Below are positions 8,247 through 16,535 of a stretch of DNA of 52,048 bases, one piece after another; the first letter of the stretch is position 1; every line of letters starts with the position of its first letter. The stretch covers positions 92,911 to 144,958 of the forward strand of contig CACZJU010000005.1 of the NCBI GenBank assembly GCA_902781515.1. The letters run 5' to 3'. The position numbers and the translations under genes are program-made. The stretch comes from an uncultured Bacteroidales bacterium. Its GTDB lineage: Bacteria > Bacteroidota > Bacteroidia > Bacteroidales > Bacteroidaceae. The notes below the pieces were generated by a model. It did not search any database, was not told where the DNA came from, and worked only from the letters and a program-made list of their open reading frames with translations.

Positions 8247-9254
8247 ATGAACGAGATACAATTTCTATTATATGATTTACCAGATAATGAGGGCAATGTA
8301 CAGGTAGTCATAAAGAGTGGTACTATCTGGATGACACAGAAAGCAATGGCAAGGCTGTATGCTGTTAATGTGCCTGATATCAGCAAGCACCTTAAGAATA
8401 TATATGAAATTGGCGAACAGAAGGTTGAGACAACTGTTTCCAAAATGGAAATAGTTCAGCAGGAGGGCAAACGAATGGTTAATCGTGAGCAAACATTATA
8501 TATGCTCAAGACCATCATTGCTGTTGGCTATCGTGTTAATTCAGAAAAGGCAACAAGGTTCCGTGCATGGGCTACAGATATCCTTGATGAATACGTACGT
8601 AAGGGTTTTGTACTCGATGATGAACGATTGAAACAAGGCGAGACGGTATTTGGGGAAGACTATTTCCGTGAACTGTTGGAACGTGTTAGAAGCATCCGTG
8701 CCAGTGAGCGACGTATATGGCAACAGATTACCGATATCTATGCAGAGTGTTCTACCGATTATGACAAGAGCTCCCAGACTACGCATGATTTCTATGCCAT
8801 GATACAAAACCGTTTCCATTATGCCATCACGGGGCAAACGGCAGCAGAAATTATCTATACCAAGGCTGACCATACAAAGGAGAATATGGGATTACAGACT
8901 TGGAAAAATGCACCAGATGGACGTGTGTTAAAGTCTGATGTAACTATTGCAAAGAACTATTTGCAGCAGAGTGAGATTCGTCGATTGGAGAGGGCTGTTA
9001 CAGGATTCTTCGACTATATTGAAGATTTGATTGAGGATCACAACACATTTAATATGCAGCAATTCTCTGAGAGCGTTACTGCATTCTTGGAGTTTCGTAA
9101 ATATCGTATTTTACCAGACAAGGGTAAGATCTCAAAGGCTGAGGCAGACGCAAAGGCTGAAGCAGAGTATGATATATTCAATAAGACGCAGAATATTGTG
9201 TCCGACTTTGACAGAGAGGTCAAAAGAATGTTGGAAAATACAAAAGATGATTAA
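8247..9254 (+). CDS. RhuM family protein
   Basis: 335 residues, full length for the RhuM family (named from a Salmonella pathogenicity-island gene). Recognised from the N-terminal segment TIWMTQKAMARLYAV with a helix-turn-helix look, then DISKHLKNIYEIGE, REQTLYMLKTIIAVGYRV and FRAWATDILDEYVRKGF, and the middle part ASERRIWQQITDIYAECSTDYD. The C-terminus ends in a charged helix. No enzymatic role is established; members are common on genomic islands and near toxin and restriction genes. It has its own promoter region and its own terminator, so it is a single-gene unit next to the protease island. Confidence 0.88.
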   Translation: MNEIQFLLYDLPDNEGNVQVVIKSGTIWMTQKAMARLYAVNVPDISKHLKNIYEIGEQKVETTVSKMEIVQQEGKRMVNREQTLYMLKTIIAVGYRVNSEKATRFRAWATDILDEYVRKGFVLDDERLKQGETVFGEDYFRELLERVRSIRASERRIWQQITDIYAECSTDYDKSSQTTHDFYAMIQNRFHYAITGQTAAEIIYTKADHTKENMGLQTWKNAPDGRVLKSDVTIAKNYLQQSEIRRLERAVTGFFDYIEDLIEDHNTFNMQQFSESVTAFLEFRKYRILPDKGKISKAEADAKAEAEYDIFNKTQNIVSDFDREVKRMLENTKDD

Positions 9255-9302
9255 CCCTCAACCATTAAACTGAAGAACAGGCAATAGATTAGACATAAAG
9301 AC

Positions 9303-9331
9303 AGAAGCGTCCGTTAGGGCGCTTCTTTTGT
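9303..9331 (+). terminator. Rho-independent terminator of rhuM
   Basis: AGAAGCGTCC (9303-9312) pairs with GGGCGCTTCT (9317-9326) around a GTTA loop and is followed by a T-rich run. Confidence 0.85.
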
Positions 9332-9335
9332 TTTA

Positions 9336-9445
9336 ATATAGAGACTTTGCGAAACATCTATAGTAACATAGGCTATTCAATATAGTGACTTCGGCTATTT
9401 ACTATAGTGACTTCGGCATTTCACTATAAAACATTTTGGGGCTTT
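9336..9445 (+). repeat. 22-bp iterated element, copy A (four units plus a fifth diverged one)
   Basis: Head-to-tail units of exactly 22 bp start at 9336, 9358, 9380 and 9402; the best-kept core is CTATAGTGACTTCGG followed by an AT-rich filler. A fifth unit at 9424 starts CTATAAAACATTTTGGGG and runs into the -33 box of the next promoter. The same arrangement, with the same 22-bp phase and the same fifth unit, is found at 50572-50681. The units directly abut with no spacers. An operator for a regulator binding on one face of the helix is the obvious reading. Confidence 0.85.
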
Positions 9446-9448
9446 TGT

Positions 9449-9479
9449 TTTGTGCAAAAAATATAAATGACTAAATTTG
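9449..9479 (+). promoter_or_regulatory. Bacteroidetes-type promoter of the structured RNA / protease island
   Basis: TTTG at 9449-9452 (-33) and TAAATTTG at 9472-9479 (-7) are separated by 19 bases, an excellent fit. The transcript would start near 9486. Its geometry relative to the 22-bp repeats is the same as for the toxin-antitoxin promoter at 50685-50715. Confidence 0.8.
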
Positions 9480-9483
9480 CAGT

Positions 9484-9790
9484 GTCAAGCCCAATGCCGA
9501 GAGCCCAGAGGGGACGAGAGGCGGGTGAGACACATACATATTGAAAGGCGTATCTTACGCTTTGGTTTGACGGTATAAGAACTTCGCAACCTCTACATGT
9601 CAGTCAAAACAAAGCAACAAAGAACGCCCATCGGGATGTATATATTCCTATACTGTATTATAGTATAGGTTTACTATATGCATCATTCGTGGGGCTTTCG
9701 GCGTTGCTCGGTTCGACTGACAGGGCAATGCGAAGGCCTTTATACCGTGGACTGGGCAAAAGACTGGCTCCACGTTTTTCTTTTTGTATG
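9484..9790 (+). ncRNA. Candidate structured RNA or attenuator leader, about 300 bases
   Basis: Between a good promoter and a terminator there is dense base pairing. GTCAAGCC (9484-9491) can pair with GGTTTGAC (9564-9571), enclosing a small hairpin with TACG stem near 9550; the same TTTGAC can instead pair with GTCAAA at 9603-9608. A long hairpin at 9635-9684 contains CCTATACT (9647-9654) and AGTATAGG (9662-9669). GGCTTTCG (9693-9700) pairs with CGAAGGCC (9731-9738), continued by an inner CGTTGC/GCAATG stem. The element ends with a terminator at 9746-9785. I do not recognise the class. It is either a free small RNA or a read-through-controlled leader for the operon starting at 9840. Confidence 0.65.
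9746..9785 (+). terminator. Rho-independent terminator upstream of the protease operon
   Basis: CGTGGA (9746-9751) pairs with TCCACG (9769-9774) with a short inner GC pairing, followed by TTTTTCTTTTT. No further promoter is evident between it and the first coding start at 9840, so the operon may depend on read-through. Confidence 0.7.
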
Positions 9791-9839
9791 CTTACTAACC
9801 TTAAAACTAATAACATCTGCCGTAGGAGCTAGGGAAGAA

Positions 9840-12122
9840 ATGAATGCAATGATTATGTTTTTAAAATGGCTCTCAAGGATGTTTTGTTTCCTTTTCGCTA
9901 CCCTTCTACCTTTTGTAGGAAGTGCTCAGACATATACATTAAATGAGCAATGGGTATCTTGTGGCAATTCGTGTAAGTTGCTTGATCCCTATTATAGCGA
10001 AGGCGTTTCCTTTGAATGGACTGGAGGCCAAAAGGAAGGCAAGGCTCATGGCATCGGAAAAGCAACAAAATATGTGAATGGCAAATACGAATCCACGTAT
10101 GAAGGAGAATACAAGAATGGCATTCGTGAAGGATTCGGAAAGTTTACACATGCTGATGGTTCCGTGAAAGAAGGATATTTCTCGAATGGACAGTTGATGG
10201 GCAAAGGTACAATGATAGATGATGATGGAAATTCATACGAAGGAAACTTTGTCAACTATCGTGTACATGGAAATGGAAAATATAAGATGGCAAATGGCTC
10301 AACCTTTGAAGGATGGTTCGTTGCAGACAAACCCTACACAGGAAAGCTTACCAATTATGATGGCTCCATTATTTATCTTCAAGAAGGAAGTCCTGTAGAA
10401 AAAATAGTCGAAAAGAAAAGTGACTACAAACCCAAAATAGGAGTAAGGGTAACCGAATACTTTGACAAGGAGTGGAACCGATGTCAGGCAAAAGGAGCAG
10501 CATATTATCGTCTAATAACATACGAAGCACCCAATAAGCCTAAAGGAATTATAAAAGACTACTATATTACGGGGGAACAACAAGGAGACTTTTATGCTGT
10601 GTATATGGATTATGCTGACGAAGGAAAGAATTTCTTTGAAGGAGAAGCTAACTGGTATTACAAGAGTGGAAAACTTGAAAAGAAATGCTACTTCAACAAC
10701 AGCAAGCTAAATGGTCCAGAAATATCATACTTTGAGGATGGAACAGTTCAAAGTTCAGCAAATTATAACCATGGGGTGTTTGATGGAACAATGATAGCGT
10801 ACTATCCTAATGGAACGCCTCGCATTGTTGCCAACTATGATAGTGGAATTCTAAAGAACAACAAATATCTTCAAATTTCTGAAGATGGTACGGCTTTTCT
10901 CGTTTACAATGAGAACTTCATCAAAAATCGTGACTCATGGGAATATAATGGCGTAAATGGAAAACTTATAGTAAACTCGGATAATACCATCAGCCTTCAT
11001 GTTACTCCTGGAAGAACCGTTTCTGGTGGCATATACACAGGTTTCTCACCAACAGGAAACAATATCATAAGCATAATGACCCATCGTAAAGCAAAAGATG
11101 AAAACATTGTGGGGCTTTTATTTGGATTTAAAGACTGGGATAACTATTGCGGAATCTTTATATCTGGTAGCCAGTATGCTATCCAATACGTTAGGAATGG
11201 TCGACAGTTGGCTCAGGAAAAGTGGAAGACCTCTGCGGCTATAGAGTCAGAAGTTAATACACTAAGCGTCGTAAATAATGGCAACACTACTGGCATATAC
11301 ATTAACGACGAGCAAGTGGAGGAATTTGAACGGCTTAGATATGAAGGATCTACTTGTTGTGTGACCGCTGCCAATCAAGGAGAACAGACTTGCCAGTTTG
11401 ATGCTGCGGAGTTGTCTGTTTCAGAACTCGTTGACGCTGACAACTTACCAAGTGAATACCTTCCCAAGCAAAGCGCTAATGGGGGATGGACTTCAAGCGG
11501 ATCAGGTTTCTTCATCTCTGAGAATGGTTATGTTGCCACAAATTATCATGTGATTGAAGATGCCAAAGCAATAGAGGTGTCAATAGTAAGAGATGGGGAA
11601 TGGAAACACTACCAAGCAAAAGTTGTCCTTTCAGATAAGCAAAACGATCTGTCTATTATAAAAATTGAAGATTCCTCTTTCAAGCCTCTTCCCACCATCC
11701 CATATAATTTTTCCACCTCCATTAAAGACACTGGAAGTGAAGTATTCACCTTGGGTTATCCAATAGCAGATGTCATGGGCGATGAAGTGAAGTTCACTGA
11801 TGGCAAGATAAGTTCCAAAACAGGTATTCAGGGTGATGTCACGGTATATCAAATCTCTGTTCCCATTCAGCCTGGTAACAGCGGAGGCCCGTTGTTCGAC
11901 GATAAGGGATGCCTTGTGGGAATTACATCTTCAGGGCTGAATCGAGATTATTTCAAAGCCGAGAATGTAAACTATGCCATCAAATCATCCTATCTTAAGG
12001 CGTTAGTTGATGCCATGCCACAACCAGTCCGTTTACAGACCAATGCTGACATTGCCAACAAACCTCTGACTGAGAAAATAAAATTATTCCAAGGATATAT
12101 GACATATATTAAAGTAAAATAA
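9840..12122 (+). CDS. Secreted MORN-repeat protein with C-terminal trypsin-like (HtrA-type) protease domain
   Basis: Starting at ATG 9840, with GGAG 10 bases upstream, the protein has 760 residues and a signal peptide ending near VGSAQ. The frame is open further upstream to 9678, but that part lies in the structured RNA. Domains: MORN repeats at about 85-160 (YEGEYKNGIREGFGKF and similar), a second set of MORN_2-like repeats at about 265-340 (YYKSGKLEKKCYFNN), a LamG-like beta-sandwich at about 360-535, and a serine protease at about 550-715 with His570 (NYHVIED), Asp603 (NDLSIIKI) and Ser681 (QPGNSGGPL). All three catalytic residues are present. No PDZ domain follows. It is the first gene of the island; its likely task is to cleave proteins in the envelope after a partner or ligand binds the repeats. 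Confidence 0.85.
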   Translation: MNAMIMFLKWLSRMFCFLFATLLPFVGSAQTYTLNEQWVSCGNSCKLLDPYYSEGVSFEWTGGQKEGKAHGIGKATKYVNGKYESTYEGEYKNGIREGFGKFTHADGSVKEGYFSNGQLMGKGTMIDDDGNSYEGNFVNYRVHGNGKYKMANGSTFEGWFVADKPYTGKLTNYDGSIIYLQEGSPVEKIVEKKSDYKPKIGVRVTEYFDKEWNRCQAKGAAYYRLITYEAPNKPKGIIKDYYITGEQQGDFYAVYMDYADEGKNFFEGEANWYYKSGKLEKKCYFNNSKLNGPEISYFEDGTVQSSANYNHGVFDGTMIAYYPNGTPRIVANYDSGILKNNKYLQISEDGTAFLVYNENFIKNRDSWEYNGVNGKLIVNSDNTISLHVTPGRTVSGGIYTGFSPTGNNIISIMTHRKAKDENIVGLLFGFKDWDNYCGIFISGSQYAIQYVRNGRQLAQEKWKTSAAIESEVNTLSVVNNGNTTGIYINDEQVEEFERLRYEGSTCCVTAANQGEQTCQFDAAELSVSELVDADNLPSEYLPKQSANGGWTSSGSGFFISENGYVATNYHVIEDAKAIEVSIVRDGEWKHYQAKVVLSDKQNDLSIIKIEDSSFKPLPTIPYNFSTSIKDTGSEVFTLGYPIADVMGDEVKFTDGKISSKTGIQGDVTVYQISVPIQPGNSGGPLFDDKGCLVGITSSGLNRDYFKAENVNYAIKSSYLKALVDAMPQPVRLQTNADIANKPLTEKIKLFQGYMTYIKVK

Positions 12123-12149
12123 CTGTTTAACATCTAAAACTTTACAGCA

Positions 12150-12833
12150 ATGAAAAAGATTCTATTTTCAGTTGTAGCATTACTGCTCACATCAACATTG
12201 TGGGCACAGGAGATTGAGAAGAAACAAGAACTAAAAGGTGAAGTGTCAACTTCGCTTTCTGCTCTTCGTTTAGCCACCGATTTGGTGAAGTATGGTTATT
12301 CGCAGCAGTCTGCAATGCCTTTAGTTCAAGCATTACAGATTCTCAATGAGAATCCCACCCAGCCTCTAAAGTCAGAAAGAGAAGGTGATAAAGCAGACAC
12401 ATCTAAAGCAGATGGAAAAACTGGAACTGTTTCGCTTGACTACGATAAGATCTTGGCTGACGCTAAAGAGTTTGCTGAAGGGGATGAGACCCTTTTGAAA
12501 CTCATAGCACAAATAGAAGAGGATGGCAAAGGCAGTCATCGTGGCGCAGTAAATGGCCCATCAAAGACATACGAAGCTGTAAATGGGAATAGCACGGACA
12601 CATACCAAATTAGTTTTGTCGCAAACTATCTTGCAGAAATAGTTGTATCAGGTGATGGCGACACAGACCTTGATTTGTATGTCTATGATAGTAATGGGAA
12701 TCTCATCGTAAAAGATGATGATTACACAGATGACTGCTATGTTCGATGGGTACCAGCATGGACAGGCCGTTTCATTGTGAAGATTGTTAATCGAGGACCT
12801 GTGTACAATAGATATGTACTATTAACCAATTAA
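12150..12833 (+). CDS. Secreted protein with C-terminal PPC-like beta-sandwich domain
   Basis: 227 residues. Signal peptide ends near TLWAQ. A helical, charged middle part follows. The last 80 residues (GNSTDTYQISFVANYLAEIV, then DTDLDLYVYDSNGNLI and FIVKIVNRGPVYNRYVLLTN) have the look of bacterial pre-peptidase C-terminal (PPC) domains, which bind ligands or calcium and accompany secreted proteases. Here the domain is not fused to a protease but encoded 27 bases behind one, which suggests it is a partner of the preceding trypsin-like protein. Domain assignment by eye. Confidence 0.6.
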   Translation: MKKILFSVVALLLTSTLWAQEIEKKQELKGEVSTSLSALRLATDLVKYGYSQQSAMPLVQALQILNENPTQPLKSEREGDKADTSKADGKTGTVSLDYDKILADAKEFAEGDETLLKLIAQIEEDGKGSHRGAVNGPSKTYEAVNGNSTDTYQISFVANYLAEIVVSGDGDTDLDLYVYDSNGNLIVKDDDYTDDCYVRWVPAWTGRFIVKIVNRGPVYNRYVLLTN

Positions 12834-12840
12834 AACCGTG

Positions 12841-12873
12841 TTGTGCCTCTGCCACTAAACGACAGAGGCACAA
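12841..12873 (+). other. Perfect intercistronic hairpin inside the protease operon
   Basis: TTGTGCCTCTG (12841-12851) pairs fully with CAGAGGCACAA (12863-12873) across an 11-base loop. It is followed by TCATAAAAAG rather than a T-run, so it is a poor terminator. It may set the ratio of the first two genes to the rest by partial termination or by stabilising the upstream mRNA end. Confidence 0.6.
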
Positions 12874-12886
12874 TCATAAAAAGCTT

Positions 12887-13564
12887 ATGAGAAAGTGTCG
12901 ATTAGTGCTTGTTTGTGCATTATTACTGATTAGCCCTATCATTCTGAATTACCTTCTCTCACGCAATGCCCTTTGGAATTACACTGTTGTTGGAGAAGGG
13001 AAGGATTGGCTTCCTTATTATGGCAGCATAATGTCTTCCATTGCAGCTTTTTATATTCTCTATCAAACATTGATGCAGAATAGAAATCTCGCTCTACTTT
13101 CTCATAAACACGAAGAGTTAAAGCTTTTGAAAAGAGATATAGCAAGAATCATCTCGAGTATAGATTTAACTCAGATAATCGAAAATAGCCTATATGTTGA
13201 TGGTTTTAATTGTACACAGGAATTATTAAGGCTGAATGCCTTAGCTCAGTATTATACAAAAGAAAGTAACGCTGTATTTTTAGTGTATGGCAATTCTAAC
13301 GATGAGTATGCTCTTGATTTTTGTAACGCTTTCTGTACCATAATTGATTCTATAGTAAAAGAAGACATTGACGAGATGACAAGAACATTAGTCGAGCTAC
13401 GTTCTAACACTATAACGAAAGATGAATACAAACAACGATTGTTGGTAGTCGCCAAAAGAATCACAGAAGAACGCCAGCAATATTACAAGGAATTTGTTTA
13501 TCCTTCGGCTCAAAGATATTTGATGAATGAAGAAAAAAAGTATAGCAATCTCATAGAGAAATGA
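12887..13564 (+). CDS. Membrane protein, function unknown
   Basis: 225 residues with two N-terminal membrane segments (about 5-25 and 47-65) separated by WNYTVVGEGKDWLPYYGSI, then a cytoplasmic helical domain rich in charged residues. This layout (GxGKDWLxYYGS followed by FYILYQTLMQNR) resembles a group of small two-TM proteins often found in accessory and phage-defence neighbourhoods, but no function is known to me. Its stop overlaps the start of the CHAT gene by four bases (ATGA), so the two are translationally coupled. Confidence 0.65.
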   Translation: MRKCRLVLVCALLLISPIILNYLLSRNALWNYTVVGEGKDWLPYYGSIMSSIAAFYILYQTLMQNRNLALLSHKHEELKLLKRDIARIISSIDLTQIIENSLYVDGFNCTQELLRLNALAQYYTKESNAVFLVYGNSNDEYALDFCNAFCTIIDSIVKEDIDEMTRTLVELRSNTITKDEYKQRLLVVAKRITEERQQYYKEFVYPSAQRYLMNEEKKYSNLIEK

Positions 13565-16524
13565 TAAGAAAAAGTTCTTTTATAATGTTATTTTTGTTAT
13601 GTTGTCGAATCTTGATATTCGGACAAGACAATAGAACTACGGAGTTGGAATCATATAAAGACTACTTGGTATTAGATAGCCTTGCATTATATCATTTTGA
13701 ATTGGGAAATGATTCTATAGCAAAATCAATATGTGAAAATTCTCTTGTGATTAAGGAACGTATTTATGGTAGAAAGTCATCTCATTATGCAACATCACTT
13801 AGCCTGTTGGCTGAAATAGAATTAGATCTTGATAATGATTCTATTGCTTTATCATATGCAAAAGAATCGCAAACAATCAGAAAGTTCGTATTAGGAGAAA
13901 AAAACGTAGATTTTGTTAATTCTCTTAATGTTTTAGCAGAGATTTATTTCTCAATGGCTAGATATAAAGAAGCGCAAAATTCGGCATTGAACGCATACAG
14001 AATCTGCAAAAAGTACGTGACACGAGATAATCCAGAATACGCGAGATGCATAAATTCCTTAGCTTTGTCAAAATATGCGCAAGGATGTTATAACGAAGCT
14101 ATTTTTTGGGGCACAGAATCTCTAAAACTAAGAGAAAAAGCGCAAGGTAGAGAGAGTGCTGATTATTTGCAATCCTTAGGTAACCTTGCTGCATATAATT
14201 CGTATGCAGGGAATTATGTGGAAGCTATAAGATTAGGGACGGAGCAAGCGCAGATTCTAAAGAGCAAATTTGGGCCAAATCATTTGGATTATGCCAATTG
14301 CCTTAATAATCTTGGTTTTTTCAATACCGAATTGGGAAATTATACGGAAGCCCTCCGTCTATTCAACGAGGCTTTAAGTATAAGAAAAGTAAGTCTTGGA
14401 ACCGAAAATCCAAGATATGGTATGACTTTGAACAACATTGCTTTCTGCCATTCAGAATTAGGACACAAACAATATGCAGTTGAAATTGGAGAGGAAGTAG
14501 TAAAACTCTACAAATCAATATATGGAAGTAATCATAGTGATTGTGGAATGGCATTAACTAATCTTGCCATATATTATAGTGATAATGGCAATTATGAAAG
14601 GGCCTTAGCGTTATCAAAAGAGGCAGCTGAGATTTACAGAAATATCTATGGTGATAATCATCCTGATTATGCTTTAGCACTTGGGAACATTGCCAAAGTT
14701 CTCTTTTTCATGGACGATTACTCAGACGCTTATCGTTTCTCAGGGAAGGCCTTACAGATTAGAGAAAAGGCACTAGGTCTTAATCATCCAGATGTTGCCG
14801 TATCGCTAAAAGGCCAGTCATTTTATGCCTATTATTTAAAGAAATACAAGGAGGCATTTGAGTTAGAGCAACGCTCAACAGATATTCTTTCACAGCATAT
14901 AAGGTTCAATTTTTCACAAATGTCTTCTTCAAGGCGGAAGCATTATTGGGAAACTCACAAAAATGAGTTTTGTGAGTTTTTACCATCAATAGTTTTTTAT
15001 TATCAAAATCCAGAGTCAATCTCAGAATTATATGACAAAACTGCTCTATTTGCAAAAGGCATTTTGCTTACTACAGATGTTGAAATGCGTGAGATTATAG
15101 CTAATAGTGCAGATTCTTTATTGCTAGATGATTATATGCATCTAGTGTCAAACAAGGATTCTTTTAACAAATTGGCAGAAACTCATGAATATAATGAAGC
15201 ATATTTGGACTCTCTTAAATTAGTTATTCAAGAACAAGAAGATAAGATTATTGCAAAAAGTAAAATATATGGTAATTTTACTCATAATTTAAATGTCTCA
15301 TGGAAAGATATTAAAAAGAGGCTGAAGGACGATGAAATAGCCATTGAGTTCTTGGATTTTCCTGTAGGAACAGATAGTGTGATGTATGTAGCACTTACGA
15401 TAAAGAAAGGTTATAGTAGTCCTCACTTGACACCTTTATTTGAATTGAAACAACTAAAGAGCATTCCCGAAAGACTCTACTATACAAAATCAAAATTAGG
15501 AGAATTGATATGGGGGCCACTTAAGAAAGAACTTGAATTCATAAATAAAATTTATTTTTCCCCATCAGGGCAATTGCACAATATTGGAATAGAATACTTA
15601 CCATTAAATGCAAAAGAAAACATACACGATATGTTTTCCTTTTGTCGTTTGTCGTCGACTCGCCAACTTGTTATCGCAAAGGAGGATACAAAAGGAAAAG
15701 GATACGTCATTTATGGTGGAATCAATTATAATGAAAGTGATACAACATCTTTTCAGACAACAGAAAAGAATCGAAGTAATTACCTGAAAACACATTCATT
15801 TAGGAATGAATCCATGGATTCTTTAGCGTTAAGAAACAACTTTGATTATTTGGAAGGAACAAAAAAAGAGGCCGACCAGATAGTTTGTAACCTACAAGAA
15901 CGTAGCATCCCCTATAAGTATTATTATGGTAAGGAAGGAACTGAAGAATCATTCAAATTCCTTAGTGGCACTCGTCCCCTTTTGATTCACGTCGCAACAC
16001 ATGGTTTTTATTTATCAGAGACAGATGCCGTTGTGTCAAACTTTGCCAAAGCAAGAGCTATAATTGACAGCAAAGCTATTCCTCATGAGGATAAACCGAT
16101 GACTCGTTCCGGTCTTTTGTTTGCAGGGTGTAATCATACCTTAAATCATGAACAGCTATTCACAAAAGCGGAAGATGGTATTTTAACTGCTCAAGAAATA
16201 TCCTGTTTGGATTTAAGGGGGCTAGAGTTGGTCGTCTTGTCTGCGTGTCAAACAGGACTAGGTGACATAACTTCAGGAGAGGGTGTCTTTGGCCTACAGC
16301 GTGGATTTAAAATGGCGGGGGCAAATACGCTAATCATGAGTTTATGGGAAGTGTCTGATAAAGCTACCGAGATTCTTATGACAACTTTTTACGATAATTA
16401 TTTGAGTGGCATGTCAAAACTTGACGCATTTTCCAAAGCACGTGAAGAAGTTCGAAGGAATTGTTCGCCTCGTCAAATAAAACCTGACTGGGCTGCATTT
16501 GTTATGCTTGATGGAATTAACTAA
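13561..16524 (+). CDS. Secreted TPR-CHAT protease (first CHAT protein of the island)
   Basis: 987 residues. A signal peptide (MIRKSSFIMLFLLCCRILIFGQ) is followed from about residue 35 to 450 by roughly nine 42-residue kinesin-light-chain-like TPRs, many ending in a version of GNNHPDYALALGNIA. A helical linker leads to the C-terminal CHAT domain (about 690-985), a caspase-like cysteine protease fold. Both catalytic residues are present: His814 in HVATHGFYLSE and Cys896 in LSACQTGLG, followed by GEGVFGLQRGFKMAGA. CHAT proteases are known as effectors, for example separase-like TPR-CHAT in type III-E CRISPR and in gasdermin defence loci. The exported location is unlike those. The gene is strikingly AT-rich compared with the flanking housekeeping genes. 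Confidence 0.88.
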   Translation: MIRKSSFIMLFLLCCRILIFGQDNRTTELESYKDYLVLDSLALYHFELGNDSIAKSICENSLVIKERIYGRKSSHYATSLSLLAEIELDLDNDSIALSYAKESQTIRKFVLGEKNVDFVNSLNVLAEIYFSMARYKEAQNSALNAYRICKKYVTRDNPEYARCINSLALSKYAQGCYNEAIFWGTESLKLREKAQGRESADYLQSLGNLAAYNSYAGNYVEAIRLGTEQAQILKSKFGPNHLDYANCLNNLGFFNTELGNYTEALRLFNEALSIRKVSLGTENPRYGMTLNNIAFCHSELGHKQYAVEIGEEVVKLYKSIYGSNHSDCGMALTNLAIYYSDNGNYERALALSKEAAEIYRNIYGDNHPDYALALGNIAKVLFFMDDYSDAYRFSGKALQIREKALGLNHPDVAVSLKGQSFYAYYLKKYKEAFELEQRSTDILSQHIRFNFSQMSSSRRKHYWETHKNEFCEFLPSIVFYYQNPESISELYDKTALFAKGILLTTDVEMREIIANSADSLLLDDYMHLVSNKDSFNKLAETHEYNEAYLDSLKLVIQEQEDKIIAKSKIYGNFTHNLNVSWKDIKKRLKDDEIAIEFLDFPVGTDSVMYVALTIKKGYSSPHLTPLFELKQLKSIPERLYYTKSKLGELIWGPLKKELEFINKIYFSPSGQLHNIGIEYLPLNAKENIHDMFSFCRLSSTRQLVIAKEDTKGKGYVIYGGINYNESDTTSFQTTEKNRSNYLKTHSFRNESMDSLALRNNFDYLEGTKKEADQIVCNLQERSIPYKYYYGKEGTEESFKFLSGTRPLLIHVATHGFYLSETDAVVSNFAKARAIIDSKAIPHEDKPMTRSGLLFAGCNHTLNHEQLFTKAEDGILTAQEISCLDLRGLELVVLSACQTGLGDITSGEGVFGLQRGFKMAGANTLIMSLWEVSDKATEILMTTFYDNYLSGMSKLDAFSKAREEVRRNCSPRQIKPDWAAFVMLDGIN

Positions 16525-16535
16525 GGAGAAACAAA

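Noticed and set aside
9678-9839. Longer start of the MORN-trypsin protein at 9678
   Set aside because: These codons run through strong hairpins and a terminator, and the sequence gives no signal peptide; ATG 9840 with GGAG upstream gives one.
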